The notes: generated by a model from the sequence alone, not told the origin. DNA of 64,000 bases from Limnochorda sp. LNt (GCF_035593265.1 NZ_CP141614.1:682001-746000); one strand, 5' to 3'. Positions 25,930 to 34,906 are shown, counted from the stretch's first letter. Program-made: numbers and translations.

Positions 25930-26934
25930 GTGAGAGGGACCGTGCAGGTTCGGCGTGGCCCGGCACTCGAGAGCCCCGTGCCGGTCGGGCTGGTGCAGGC
26001 CGTGGCCGTCGTCTCCTTCTTGGTGGTGCTGGTGGGTGGGGTCGTGCGGGTGACCGGCTCGGGCCTCGGCTGCCCCGATTGGCCCCTTTGCTACGGCAGC
26101 GTGGTGCCGCCGGTGGGAGGGGCCGCGCTCGTGGAGTTCTCGCATCGGGTGGTGGCCGGGCTCTTCATGCTCGGTACCTACTGGCTGGCCTGGCGCAGTC
26201 GTCCGGGGCGGGCCGGGGTGGCCCTGGCGGGCTCGACGGGGACCGTGCGCATCGCCCTGTCGCGCCTGGCCGCGGCGGCGGCGGTGCTGGTCACGCTCCA
26301 GGCGTTGCTGGGCGGGGCCAACGTCCTGACGGAGCTCGCACCCGGCGTGGGCGGCGCGCACCTGATCCTGGCCACCGTGGTGGTGGGGCTGACGGCGGCG
26401 GCGGTGGTGATGGCCCGCGCGGTGGCGGGCGGAGGGCACGGGAGGCTGCCCGCGGCGCGGACGTCCGTGAGCCTTGGCTTCACGGCCACGGCCGCGGTGC
26501 TGGCCATGGCCGTGGTCGGGATCGGGGCCTACGTCCGTGCCCTGGGCGCCTCGCTGGCCTGCACGGATTGGCCGTTGTGCGGCGGGTCGGTGTTGCCGCC
26601 GTCTGGGTGGCCCTTCTGGCTGCAGTGGAGCCACCGGGTGGCGGCGCTGGCCCTCGGCATGGCCATCGTCGTAGGGGTGCTGCGCAGCCGAGGCGCGACG
26701 GCGTGGTGGTCCGCGGGCCTGCTCTACGTCGTCCAGGTGGGGCTCGGGGCCGTGGCGGTGGTGTGGCAGCTCCCGGCTGCCGTGCGGGTCGCTCACCTGG
26801 GCGTCGCCACGCTGCTGGTGGCGCTGCTCTCGGCAGAGACGGCCCGGTGCTGGCTCGCCGAGGTCCATCGACCAGGGTCGGGCACGGCTCGCGCGTCGAG
26901 GGCGGTCAACCCGGGCCTCGACTCGGGTGCATGA
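25930..26934 (+). CDS. ctaA: Heme A synthase (COX15/CtaA)
   Basis: About 334 residues from a GTG at 25930 (25867 and 25942 are alternatives). Eight hydrophobic helices in two homologous halves. Conserved His are in VEFSHRVVAG, GGAHLILA, QWSHRVAALA and RVAHLGVA. Both halves carry a Cys pair in the first outer loop: GCPDWPLC and ACTDWPLC. The enzyme oxidises heme O to heme A, needed by the a-type heme of the ba3 oxidase encoded at 14.9-17.2 kb. Heme O synthase is not visible in the window. Confidence 0.92.
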   Translation: MRGTVQVRRGPALESPVPVGLVQAVAVVSFLVVLVGGVVRVTGSGLGCPDWPLCYGSVVPPVGGAALVEFSHRVVAGLFMLGTYWLAWRSRPGRAGVALAGSTGTVRIALSRLAAAAAVLVTLQALLGGANVLTELAPGVGGAHLILATVVVGLTAAAVVMARAVAGGGHGRLPAARTSVSLGFTATAAVLAMAVVGIGAYVRALGASLACTDWPLCGGSVLPPSGWPFWLQWSHRVAALALGMAIVVGVLRSRGATAWWSAGLLYVVQVGLGAVAVVWQLPAAVRVAHLGVATLLVALLSAETARCWLAEVHRPGSGTARASRAVNPGLDSGA

Positions 26935-26956
26935 AGGCGAAGGAGGGGGCCGACCG

Positions 26957-27340
26957 ATGCAACGACAGGCGGTGAAGACCGATCGGGCACCCGCGGCCAT
27001 CGGCCCGTACTCCCAGGCCGTGCGCTGCGGCAACCTCGTCTTCGTCTCGGGCCAGCTCGGGCTCGATCCGACGACCGGGCAGCTGGCCGAGACGGTGGAG
27101 GGTCAGGTGCGCCAGGCCCTCGCCAATCTGCGGGCCATCCTGGAGGAGGCCGGGGCCAGCCTGGGCAGCGTGGTCAAGACGACCCTCTTCTTGCGGTCCA
27201 TGGAGGACTTCGCGCTGGTCAACCGCGTCTACGCGGAGTTCTTCTCCGAACCGGCACCGGCTCGTTCCACCGTGGAGGTGGCCGCCTTGCCCCGGGGTGC
27301 CGCCTTCGAGGTGGAGGCCATCGCCGTGGTGAGCCCCTGA
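26957..27340 (+). CDS. ridA: RidA-family enamine/imine deaminase
   Basis: 127 residues. Family blocks: APAAIGPYSQAV, VFVSGQLGLDP, LANLRAILEEAGASL and the catalytic Arg in PARSTVEVAALP. RidA hydrolyses reactive 2-aminoacrylate-type enamines released by PLP enzymes. AAGGAGGGGG precedes the ATG. It follows ctaA by 22 nt. Its last 112 nt overlap the 3' end of the convergent MFS gene, an unusually long sense-antisense overlap. Confidence 0.93.
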   Translation: MQRQAVKTDRAPAAIGPYSQAVRCGNLVFVSGQLGLDPTTGQLAETVEGQVRQALANLRAILEEAGASLGSVVKTTLFLRSMEDFALVNRVYAEFFSEPAPARSTVEVAALPRGAAFEVEAIAVVSP

Positions 27341-28587
27341 GGACGCTCGGCATCCTTGAAGAACCACCAGTAGAGCGCTGTGGCCGCCACGTAACAGAGC
27401 GTGGTCAGGGTAAAGGCGGGCTCGAAGCCCCCACGCACCTGGAGCAGTCCGCTCACCAGCGGGCCCAGGCCCCCACGGCCCAGGCTGCCCAGCATGGCCT
27501 CCAGGCTGGAGAGGGTGGCTCGCCGGTGGGGGGCCACCAGCTCCAGGGCGAAGGCCATGGAGACGGGCCCCCCCATGTTCATGAGGGCGGAGCGCGCATA
27601 GTAGGCGACGGTGGCCCACCTCAGGTCGTACGAGAAGGTGAGCAGCAGGAGAAACGGGATGGATGCCAGCTGGGTCGCCACCACGGTCCGCACCTTGCCC
27701 ATGCGGCGGGCCAAAAGCGGCGTGACCAGCGAGGCGACGGCGTTGAAGACGGACGTGAAGGCGAAGATGACGCCGATCTGACCGGGCTCCAGCCCGAAGC
27801 GCAGCCGGAAGAAGATCTGGAAGAACGTCACCATGACGCCGGCGCCGAAGCCGATGAGGGCGGCCGGCACCAGGATGCGGGCGAACAGCCCCGCCTCCTG
27901 GCGGTCGGGGAGCCATCCCGCACCCGCAAGACTCGAGAGGGCACGAGCGCGCCCCTTGGCACCCCAGGGCTCGGGAGGCAGCCGCAGGAGCGGCACGACG
28001 GCCAGCGTCGAGAGCAGGCCGGCCGCCAGCATGCCTGCCCTCAGGGGGCCGGTGGCCATGGGATCCGTGGCCAGCACGGCGGCGACCCGTTGAGGGATCT
28101 GCCCGGCCAGCAAGCTGCCCGCGAACCCGGCCGCCGTCATCAGGGCGAAGTTGACCGAGAGCAGCTCCATGCGGTTGGCCTCGTCGCTCTGGGATGCCAG
28201 GTAGGGCGTCCCGATGACCCAGGTGAGGGTGCCACCCATCCCCGACAGCGCCGCCCAGGCCAGGATGGCGCCTGGGGCGGCGGCCAGCGCGACGCCGATC
28301 CCGGACACGGCCGTGAGCGTCGAGCCCGCCAGCAGGAAGGCCCGGTAGCCGTACCGGTCCGCCAGGCCGCCCACCGGCAGCCCCAGCGCCATGGTGACGG
28401 CGGCCGGCAGGGCGTTGACCAATCCCATGAAGTCCTGGCGGTACCCCAGGCTGTAGAGGTAGAGGTTGAGCAGGAGCGTCACCATGCTCCAGGCCACGGA
28501 GCCCAGCATGGTGTGCCACAGGTAGAGCCGAGCGCCCGAGGAGAAGGAGCGAAAGGCTCGCCAGTAGTCGGTCAGCCCGCGGTTCAC
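27229..28587 (-). CDS. MFS transporter
   Basis: 452 residues, about twelve helices. Motif A-like loop GGLADRYGYRAF after TM2 and LLARRMGKVRTV in the second half. The last ~40 residues (after KDAERPQG) are polar and low-complexity and are encoded antisense to ridA. The GTG start overlaps the stop of the upstream gene (GTGA). The family is a general drug/metabolite MFS; no substrate can be given. Confidence 0.83.
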   Translation of the reverse strand: MNRGLTDYWRAFRSFSSGARLYLWHTMLGSVAWSMVTLLLNLYLYSLGYRQDFMGLVNALPAAVTMALGLPVGGLADRYGYRAFLLAGSTLTAVSGIGVALAAAPGAILAWAALSGMGGTLTWVIGTPYLASQSDEANRMELLSVNFALMTAAGFAGSLLAGQIPQRVAAVLATDPMATGPLRAGMLAAGLLSTLAVVPLLRLPPEPWGAKGRARALSSLAGAGWLPDRQEAGLFARILVPAALIGFGAGVMVTFFQIFFRLRFGLEPGQIGVIFAFTSVFNAVASLVTPLLARRMGKVRTVVATQLASIPFLLLLTFSYDLRWATVAYYARSALMNMGGPVSMAFALELVAPHRRATLSSLEAMLGSLGRGGLGPLVSGLLQVRGGFEPAFTLTTLCYVAATALYWWFFKDAERPQGLTTAMASTSKAAPRGKAATSTVERAGAGSEKNSA

Positions 28588-29114
28588 CCGGAGGCTTTCG
28601 GTCGGGGACCGGTCTCTTCCTGCCCGGAGGCCGCCGCGCGGCGCAGGTAAGGAAGCCAGCGTCTCATCTCTTGCAGGGCGCGGGGGCCTATGACGGGTCG
28701 GGCGGGCACCGTCAACTCGGCCGCGGTCTCGGCATCCGTGGCGCCGGGGCTGGCCTTATGCAACTGGCGTGGCCTGCGAGGGCGATCGTCGAGTCCCGGC
28801 CGTACGTACTCCTGCGGGGGAAAGGCGAAGATGGTGCGGGGCCTGGTGCCGGCGTCGGCCCCCGCTCGCCCTTCCCGGTAGATCCAGTAGGGGTAGTAAC
28901 CCTCCTCGTCGAACCGCGGCCCCCATCCCTGGGTGTCCACCCGTTCGGGGTGATGGGCGTAGAAGTAGCCGTCCTCCTTGAGCTGCTGGGCCAGCCGCAC
29001 CATGTCCACGTCGAAGGGCAGCTCGATTCTCACCTGGCCCTGCTCGACCCAGACGGGCACGGTCACGCCGTCGATCTCGACCGGCCACGGCTCGGCTCGC
29101 CGGCGAGGGGGCAT
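28584..29114 (-). CDS. Hypothetical protein with acidic/aromatic core
   Basis: 176 residues, no signal peptide or membrane helix. The central part, FDEEGYYPYWIYREGR and then TIFAFPPQEYVRPG, is rich in Tyr, Trp and charged residues. Residues 1-60 resemble a small domain with GVTVPVWVEQGQVRIELP. It overlaps the downstream MFS gene by 4 nt, so they are co-translated. I do not recognise the family. Confidence 0.55.
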   Translation of the reverse strand: MPPRRRAEPWPVEIDGVTVPVWVEQGQVRIELPFDVDMVRLAQQLKEDGYFYAHHPERVDTQGWGPRFDEEGYYPYWIYREGRAGADAGTRPRTIFAFPPQEYVRPGLDDRPRRPRQLHKASPGATDAETAAELTVPARPVIGPRALQEMRRWLPYLRRAAASGQEETGPRPKASG

Positions 29115-29419
29115 GCCATCATCGCCTCCGGCCAGTAAACTGGCGGGGCGCGAGGCGGGCTATGTGGGGAGAGGGGTCCTGCAGCCCCAGCCGGGCGCCA
29201 GCGGCGGTGAGGCAGGGTGGCGGAGGGCGATGCAGGGCTGCGATCCGCATCTGCGTCGCTCTGCCCGACGGGACTCGCGCGGTGGAGCCCGTCGAGGCCC
29301 CGGGCGTGGCGCGCCTGCGCCTCTATCACCAACCCGGCTCGCAGCAGGTGACCCGGGGGCGCGTTGCGTAGTCCTCGATGGCTGTAGCGTGGCCGTCTCG
29401 CCCCCCCATAAACCGGCCG
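29115..29419. other. Intergenic, no supported gene
   Basis: About 305 nt between the divergent genes at 29114 and 29454. Short frames of ~70-130 codons are open on both strands but have no ribosome site or protein-like composition. Promoters for both flanking genes must lie here, but no consensus pair stands out. Confidence 0.5.
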
Positions 29420-29442
29420 GCCTCCCGCACCTGGCGGGAGGC
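29420..29442 (+). promoter_or_regulatory. Hairpin sequestering a ribosome binding site
   Basis: GCCTCCCGC / GCGGGAGGC with a 5-nt loop. The 3' arm contains GGGAGG, the only plausible Shine-Dalgarno of the gene starting at 29454. Folding of this stem would block translation. Confidence 0.5.
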
Positions 29443-29453
29443 TGACGGCGGTC

Positions 29454-30422
29454 ATGACCGACCTGGATCGTTACCCACCCGAGGTGCGCCTGCTGGCCGA
29501 GATGGTCCGGCTGGGCGACTCGGCGCGCCGACTGCTGGCGCAGGCCCATCTGCTCGGCGTGACCGGGCGAGAAGCGCTCCACCGCATGGCACCGGAGCCC
29601 GACGAGGAGCGAGATGCCACCCCATCGGTGGCGCGCCTGCTCATCGCGTACTGGGCGGGTCGCCCGCCTCTGGCAAGCCTTACGCGCTACGGCGAGACCA
29701 TCGACCCGACCTGCGCCCAGGGCCGGTGGGAGTTACTGGCGCTGGCCGTGCTGCTGGGCGCGCCTGTGCCCCGGGATGCGGCCGAGGCCACCTTCTGCCA
29801 GCTACGCGCGCAGGGTCTGCTGGACCTGACCGCGGCCGCCCGGTCAGCACCGGAGTGGGCGGAGGCGGTGGAGGAGGTGATGACCCGCTCCTACAGGGGC
29901 CGGGTCGACCGAGGGCTCCAGCGTCGCCGCCTCGCCGCGGCGGCGCAGGGGGTGCAGACTCGGTGGGCGGGGGATCTCGACGGTGTCTGGGAGGCGGCCG
30001 GGCGAGACGCGGGACGAGCGGTCACCCTGCTGCGGGAGGGCATCGGGGGCATCGACCGCATGGCGGCGTGGCTCGTGCGCGAGATGGGCAGGCTGGGGGT
30101 ATGGCCGGGGGCCCACCGGCATGCCGCCGCCTTCTTCGCAGACCCCTTCTTGCGGGAGGCCGCCGTCAACCTGGGCCTGGTGACGCCTGCCCAGGCGAGC
30201 GGCTCCCGGCCGCATCTGGAGCGACGGCTCCGGGACGTGGTGAGCCGGCACTTCGCCGGAGACAGTACGGTGCTGTCCAGCCACGGGCGAGCCTTCTGCC
30301 ATGCCCGCAACCCTGCGGTCTGCTTGAGCCGCTGTCCGGTCAGCCGGTATTGTAGGGCGTGGGATGGGGGGCACACGTCGGACACCGGCGAAGAGGCCGG
30401 AGGGAGTTCGACAGGTTCGTAG
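29454..30422 (+). CDS. Putative HhH/endonuclease III-like protein with Cys cluster
   Basis: 322 residues, mostly helical. Near the C-terminus is a four-Cys cluster CHARNPAVCLSRCPVSRYC (C-x7-C-x3-C-x5-C), close to the C-x6-C-x2-C-x5-C [4Fe-4S] loop of endonuclease III/MutY, including the ARNP-like segment. Before it, LREGIGGIDRMAAWLVREMG resembles a helix-hairpin-helix turn (GIGG). The catalytic Lys/Asp of endonuclease III could not be found with confidence, and the N-terminal 150 residues are unfamiliar. It could be a divergent DNA-binding Fe-S protein. The stop codon lies in the loop of a perfect hairpin. Confidence 0.55.
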   Translation: MTDLDRYPPEVRLLAEMVRLGDSARRLLAQAHLLGVTGREALHRMAPEPDEERDATPSVARLLIAYWAGRPPLASLTRYGETIDPTCAQGRWELLALAVLLGAPVPRDAAEATFCQLRAQGLLDLTAAARSAPEWAEAVEEVMTRSYRGRVDRGLQRRRLAAAAQGVQTRWAGDLDGVWEAAGRDAGRAVTLLREGIGGIDRMAAWLVREMGRLGVWPGAHRHAAAFFADPFLREAAVNLGLVTPAQASGSRPHLERRLRDVVSRHFAGDSTVLSSHGRAFCHARNPAVCLSRCPVSRYCRAWDGGHTSDTGEEAGGSSTGS

Positions 30423-30430
30423 CGAACCTG
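30412..30430 (+). terminator. Perfect 8-bp hairpin across a stop codon
   Basis: CAGGTTCG - TAG - CGAACCTG. The loop is the stop codon of the preceding gene. No T-run follows, so it may slow termination, attenuate or protect the 3' end rather than terminate. Confidence 0.4.
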
Positions 30431-30607
30431 CGGAAGGCGTCGCAGCCTTTGGCGGCGAGGCTCTCCCGCCGGCCTCCGCTATGGGAGGCGGGTCGAGTCC
30501 GACCGGCATTCGCCGGTGTCCGGTCGGTATTGTGTCCCGATGGGGCAAGGTTAATCACGACGAGTCGAGCCTCCCGATGGCCAGATGGTGGAGGGAATGG
30601 TCGTCGC

Positions 30608-31903
30608 ATGCCGGCGCTGGCAGTGGTCGGGACCCAGTGGGGCGACGAGGGTAAGGGCAAGATCGTCGGGTACCTGGCGGGGCGGGCCGAGGTGGTGGCG
30701 CGTTTCGGCGGGGGGGCCAACGCGGGCCATACGGTGGTCAAGGGCGGCCAGGAGTACAAGCTCCACCAGCTGCCGTCGGGCGTGCTCTTCGAGGGCTGCA
30801 CGGCTGTGGTCGGCAACGGGGCGGTGGTGGACCCGCCCCGCCTGCTGGAGGAGCTGGCCGATCTCCAGCGCCGGGGCACGCCGACCGGCCGGTTGCTCTT
30901 GAGCGAGCGGGCGCACGTCGTCATGCCCTACCACCATCTGCTGGACCGCCTCGAGGAGGAGGCGCGCGGTGCCGGCTCCATCGGGACGACGGGGCTCGGC
31001 ATCGGGCCGGCGTACACCGACAAGTCCAGCCGCGATGGCGTACGCCTGGGAGAGCTGGCGGACCGCGACGGACTCGCTCGCCGACTGCGGGAGGTCCTCC
31101 CCCGCAAGAACCGGCTGCTGCAGGAGCTGTACGGCCAGCCACCCCTTGACGTCGACGAGCTGGTCGAGCGATATGCCGCCTACGGGCAGGCGTTGCGCCC
31201 CTTCATCGCTGACACCGGCCGCTTCGTGCGGCAGGCGCTCAGTGACGGCCGTCGGGTGCTCCTCGAGGCTGCGCAGGGCACACTGCTTGACATCGACTTC
31301 GGCACCTACCCGTACGTCACGTCGTCGGGCACCACGGCCGCCGCCGCTCCCCAGGGCCTGGGCATCCCCCCGTGGGCCGTGCGGGGGGCCATCGGCGTGA
31401 TGAAGGCCTACGCCACCCGGGTCGGGCACGGGCCCTTCCCCACCGAGCAGCGCAACGAGGTCGGCGACTACCTGCGGGAGCGGGGACGGGAGTACGGCAC
31501 CACCACCGGCCGGCCCCGACGCTGCGGCTGGCTGGACCTGGTCATCGTCCGGTGGGCGGCGGAGGTGGGGGGGCTCACGGGGCTGGCGGTGACGCTGCTC
31601 GACGTCTTGAGCGGGCTGCCCGAGGTGCGCATCGGGGTCGCCTACCGCACCGTCGGTGGCGAGCGGCTCGAGCGGCTACCGGCCCGGCTCGACCAGCTCG
31701 AGGCGTGCCAGGTGGAGTACGAGACGCTGCCGGGCTGGGGGGAGGATCTCTCGGGCTGCCGGCGCTGGGAGGACCTACCGGCCAATGCCCGCCGCTACCT
31801 GGAGCGCATCGAGACCCTCACGGGGTTGCCCGTGCAGCTGGTCTCGGTGGGGCGCGCACAGGAGCAGACGGTCGAGCGAGCCGATCCCTTCGCCGGCCTC
31901 TGA
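30608..31903 (+). CDS. purA: Adenylosuccinate synthetase
   Basis: 431 residues from the ATG at 30608. GTQWGDEGKGKIVGYLAGRA is the GTP-binding/catalytic N-terminus with catalytic Asp and His (GANAGHTVV). Also visible: SIGTTGLGIGPAYTDKSSR, EAAQGTLLDIDFGTYPYVTS and the C-terminal GRAQEQTVE. It condenses IMP and aspartate with GTP to form adenylosuccinate in AMP synthesis. The ~185 nt upstream contain hairpins but no recognised riboswitch. The length matches the family. Confidence 0.96.
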   Translation: MPALAVVGTQWGDEGKGKIVGYLAGRAEVVARFGGGANAGHTVVKGGQEYKLHQLPSGVLFEGCTAVVGNGAVVDPPRLLEELADLQRRGTPTGRLLLSERAHVVMPYHHLLDRLEEEARGAGSIGTTGLGIGPAYTDKSSRDGVRLGELADRDGLARRLREVLPRKNRLLQELYGQPPLDVDELVERYAAYGQALRPFIADTGRFVRQALSDGRRVLLEAAQGTLLDIDFGTYPYVTSSGTTAAAAPQGLGIPPWAVRGAIGVMKAYATRVGHGPFPTEQRNEVGDYLRERGREYGTTTGRPRRCGWLDLVIVRWAAEVGGLTGLAVTLLDVLSGLPEVRIGVAYRTVGGERLERLPARLDQLEACQVEYETLPGWGEDLSGCRRWEDLPANARRYLERIETLTGLPVQLVSVGRAQEQTVERADPFAGL

Positions 31904-31951
31904 GGGCGTCGGCCCGCTCCTCCGCCTGGTGGTCCTGAGTGTCGAGCGGGT

Positions 31952-31981
31952 TTGACGGCTCCCCATCGCGCGCATTATAGT
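31952..31981 (+). promoter_or_regulatory. Promoter of the marR-ABC operon
   Basis: TTGACG (31952-31957), 18-nt spacer, TATAGT (31976-31981), ahead of the MarR gene. Two TTAGGT copies (starting at 31981 and 31997) lie at and just after the -10 and could be part of an operator. Confidence 0.65.
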
Positions 31982-32009
31982 TAGGTCCACGAAATGTTAG
32001 GTGGGCGCA

Positions 32010-32504
32010 ATGACGGAGCGTCAAAGCACGGCGACGCTGGCGTCGGATGCCGCGACCCCGGAGGCGTGTGCCCGGGAGGTCATGGAGACCGTCCCGCAGG
32101 TGATGCGAGCCATCCGGGCCGAGATGCGCCGCCATGCCGATCCCCAGCTGTCGGTGCCCCAGTTTCGCCTCCTGGCCTACCTGGGACGAAGTCCGGGAGC
32201 GTCGCTGGGCGACGTCGCCGCTCATCTGGGGGTCACCAACCCTACGGCGTCGGCCATGGTCGAGCGGCTGGTGCGCCGGGGCCTGGTCGAGCGCAAGGCG
32301 CATCCCGACGAACGGCGACGCGTGGCGCTTCGCCTGACCGCGCTGGGGTCGGCCCGCCTCGACCAGGCCCGGCGTCTCACCCGTCAGCATCTGGCCGGCC
32401 TGCTGGCGCGACTCTCCGACCGGCAGCGCCTCTGCCTGCAGGAGGGCCTTCGCGCGCTCCGAGGCGCCCTGGGTGCGGGAGCAGGGGGGCGGGTCGAGTC
32501 GTGA
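32010..32504 (+). CDS. MarR-family transcriptional regulator
   Basis: 164 residues from the ATG at 32010 (a GTG at 32001 is possible). The winged helix includes LSVPQFRLLAYLG, LGDVAAHLGVTNPTASAMVE, and the wing AHPDERRRVALRLTALG, all typical of MarR. Its stop overlaps the GTG start of the ABC ATPase gene, giving a three-gene drug-exporter operon. MarR proteins usually repress such exporters until a small aromatic ligand binds. Confidence 0.9.
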   Translation: MTERQSTATLASDAATPEACAREVMETVPQVMRAIRAEMRRHADPQLSVPQFRLLAYLGRSPGASLGDVAAHLGVTNPTASAMVERLVRRGLVERKAHPDERRRVALRLTALGSARLDQARRLTRQHLAGLLARLSDRQRLCLQEGLRALRGALGAGAGGRVES

Positions 32505-33319
32505 CGACGACGGGCGGCCAGACCGTACCGGCCATCGAGACCTTCGGCCTGGTGCGACGCTTCGGCTCGCTGGTGGCGGTGGACCGGGTCTCCCTGTCCG
32601 TGCGGACGGGCTCCATCTTCGGGCTGCTGGGCCCCAACGGAGCCGGCAAGAGCACGACCATCAAGATGCTGACGACCTTGCTGCCTCCCACCGAGGGAGG
32701 GGCCAAGGTCGCGGGCTTCGATGTGGTGCGCAGGCCGAGAGAGGTGCGCCGGCGCATCGGCTACGTGCCCCAGCTGCTGTCCGCCGATGGCGCGCTGACC
32801 GGCTACGAAAACCTGCTCATCTTCGCCAAGCTCTACGGCGTGCCTCGCTCCCAGCGAGAGCCCCGCATCTGGCAGGCCCTGGCGCTCATGGGACTCGCCG
32901 ACGCGGCTCATGCCCTGGTGCGGCAGTACTCGGGCGGCATGATCCGGCGACTCGAGATCGCCCAGGCCGTGCTGCACCGGCCGGCCGTGCTCTTCATGGA
33001 CGAGCCGACGGTGGGCCTCGATCCCGTGGCCAGGCGGGCGGTGTGGGAGCACGTGCGACAGTTGCGCCAGCACTTCGGGGCCACCATCCTCTTGACCACG
33101 CACTACATGGATGAGGCCGACGAGCTGTGCGACGAGGTGGCCATCATGCACCGGGGGCGGGTGGCGGCGGTGGGCACGCCAGCCGAGCTCAAGGCGGCCA
33201 TCGGGCCCGAGGCGACCCTGGACGACGTCTTCGTGCACCACACGGGGAGCTCCATCGAGACGGGAGGCAGTTACCGCGATGCCCTTCGGACACGGCGGAC
33301 GGCCCGGCGGCTGGGCTGA
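32501..33319 (+). CDS. ABC exporter ATP-binding protein (DrrA-like)
   Basis: 272 residues. Walker [14 protein letters not shown]-loop YVPQLLSAD, signature [15 protein letters not shown], Walker [14 protein letters not shown], and H-loop TTHYMDEAD. The YSGGM signature and the [11 protein letters not shown] segment are typical of DrrA/NodI-type exporters. It overlaps marR by GTGA, and the permease gene starts 41 nt before its end. Likely exports a drug or lipid-like compound. Confidence 0.92.
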   Translation: MTTTGGQTVPAIETFGLVRRFGSLVAVDRVSLSVRTGSIFGLLGPNGAGKSTTIKMLTTLLPPTEGGAKVAGFDVVRRPREVRRRIGYVPQLLSADGALTGYENLLIFAKLYGVPRSQREPRIWQALALMGLADAAHALVRQYSGGMIRRLEIAQAVLHRPAVLFMDEPTVGLDPVARRAVWEHVRQLRQHFGATILLTTHYMDEADELCDEVAIMHRGRVAAVGTPAELKAAIGPEATLDDVFVHHTGSSIETGGSYRDALRTRRTARRLG

Positions 33320-34193
33320 GGCGACGAGCGCCTCCGCGGAACCGGATCGGGTGCTCGCATCGGGCGTCGATGGCGCCGGCGCGCGCCCGGCGGCAGGCCT
33401 CCTGGTCGGGGCGGGGCGGGCCGTGGGCGAGTTCGTGCGGCAGGTGCTGGCCGTCGCCGAGGCCGAGGTACGCAAGCTGCGCCACGACCCGGTGGAGCTC
33501 TTGACCCGTGCCGTGCAGCCGACGCTGTGGCTGGTGGTCTTCGGTCAGGTGATGGCTCGGGTGCGAGCGATCCCGACGGGCGACTTGAGCTACCTCGACT
33601 TCATGGCTCCGGGGGTGCTCGCGCAGAGCGTGCTGTTCATCGCGATCTTCTACGGCATCTCCCTCATCTGGGAGCGGGACCTGGGCGTCTTGCACAAGTA
33701 CATGGTCAGCCCTGCCTACCGCGGCGCGCTGGTCACCGGCAAGGCCCTCTCGGCAGGGATACGGGGCCTGACCCAGGCCATCATCGTCTACCTGCTGGCC
33801 GTCGCCATGGGCGTCCGGGTGCGGCTGACACCGGTGGCCGTCGGCGGGGTGTTGCTCTCCATCCTGATGGGGGCGGCCATCTTCTCGACCCTCTCGCTGG
33901 TCGTGGCCTGCCTCGTCAAGAGCCGGGAGCGGTTCATGGGCATCGGGCAGGTGCTGACCATGCCCCTGTTCTTCGCCAGCAATGCCATCTACCCGCTGTC
34001 GATCATGCCGCGGTGGCTCCAGTGGATCAGCCACGTCAATCCGCTCACCTACCAGGTGGATGCCCTGCGGGCCCTCATGATCCAGGGCGGGCAGGCGGCC
34101 ATCGGGCTGGGCACCGACTTCGCGGTGCAGGCGGCGGTGCTGGTGGCGCTCCTGTGGGTGGCGGCCTGGCTCTACCCCGGCGCGGTGCAGTAG
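33279..34193 (+). CDS. ABC-2-type permease (DrrB-like)
   Basis: 304 residues from the ATG at 33279 with GGGAGG 8-9 nt upstream. About six hydrophobic helices after a ~50-residue polar N-terminus, with the ABC-2 signature region MPLFFASNAIYPLSIMPRWL and HVNPLTYQVDALRALM. It pairs with the preceding ATPase. Starts inside the ATPase gene. Confidence 0.9.
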   Translation: MPFGHGGRPGGWAEATSASAEPDRVLASGVDGAGARPAAGLLVGAGRAVGEFVRQVLAVAEAEVRKLRHDPVELLTRAVQPTLWLVVFGQVMARVRAIPTGDLSYLDFMAPGVLAQSVLFIAIFYGISLIWERDLGVLHKYMVSPAYRGALVTGKALSAGIRGLTQAIIVYLLAVAMGVRVRLTPVAVGGVLLSILMGAAIFSTLSLVVACLVKSRERFMGIGQVLTMPLFFASNAIYPLSIMPRWLQWISHVNPLTYQVDALRALMIQGGQAAIGLGTDFAVQAAVLVALLWVAAWLYPGAVQ

Positions 34194-34226
34194 ACGCAAC
34201 GGCGCTCCGCAACAGGTAGCCCAACC

Positions 34227-34595
34227 ATGCTGCTCGCTCGCTCCCACACCCAGAAACGACTCAAGCCCGAAAACACCGACGCTGGGTTCGCCTTGCGCCT
34301 CGGCCCGGGCCACGAGGCGGCGTGCGGGGTGTTCAAAGTCGTATTCCTCCGAGATCCCTATACTCCTGAGCGACTGCGGGCGCTGGGCCTACTCGACCAG
34401 CAAATCCGTGCCGTGCTCTATGCAAAGGAGAAAGGTGCCATCACCAACCGAGAGTATCGCGAGCTTGTGGGGGTAAAGGAACGGACGGCTACTGAAGACC
34501 TGGCAAGACTGGTAACAATGGGTATCCTGCAGAAGAGTGGTATCACCGGTCGAGGTATGCGCTACGTCATACGAAAGACGCAAAACCCGCACTAA
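34227..34595 (+). pseudogene. Remnant of an AlbA_2/RecG-like helicase-related protein
   Basis: A 122-codon frame whose last ~75 codons match the C-terminal winged-helix region often found in AlbA_2/HATPase_c_4 (RecG-related) proteins: LRDPYTPERLRALGLLDQQI, ITNREYRELVGV, and RTATEDLARLVTMGIL ... TGRGMRYVI. Full proteins of this type are ~450-550 residues; everything before is missing. Composition is visibly less GC-rich than the neighbours. Most likely a decayed foreign gene. The next 230 nt up to the tRNA show no gene. Confidence 0.65.
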
Positions 34596-34828
34596 ACCCG
34601 CAGAAAAGGAGCAGAACCTGCAATGTTTGGGGGCGCGACACGGGCCAACTCGTGCCAAAAGGTGCCCGGTCGTCCGGCGGGACGAACACCGGAACGAACA
34701 GGTGAAGCAAAGCCCAAGGCCAAGCCGGAAAGTCAAGCTCTCGGAGCACGGTTACCGGTCATGGATGCCAGGAGTGCCCGGCACGTGGCCAGCGCAGGCG
34801 AATCAAGTGATGAGTAGCTGGAAGGCAC

Positions 34829-34906
34829 TGGTAGCGCCAACGGGATTCGAACCCGTGTTTCCGCCTTGAAAGGGCGGCGTCCTAGGCCGGGCTAGACGAT
34901 GGCGCC
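34829..34906 (-). tRNA. tRNA-Glu (UUC)
   Basis: On the minus strand: acceptor stem GGCGCCA with TGGCGCT (a terminal G-U pair), anticodon stem CCGCC / GGCGG with loop CTTTCAA giving anticodon TTC, T-loop GGTTCGAATCC, and encoded CCA (34829-34831). Confidence 0.95.
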
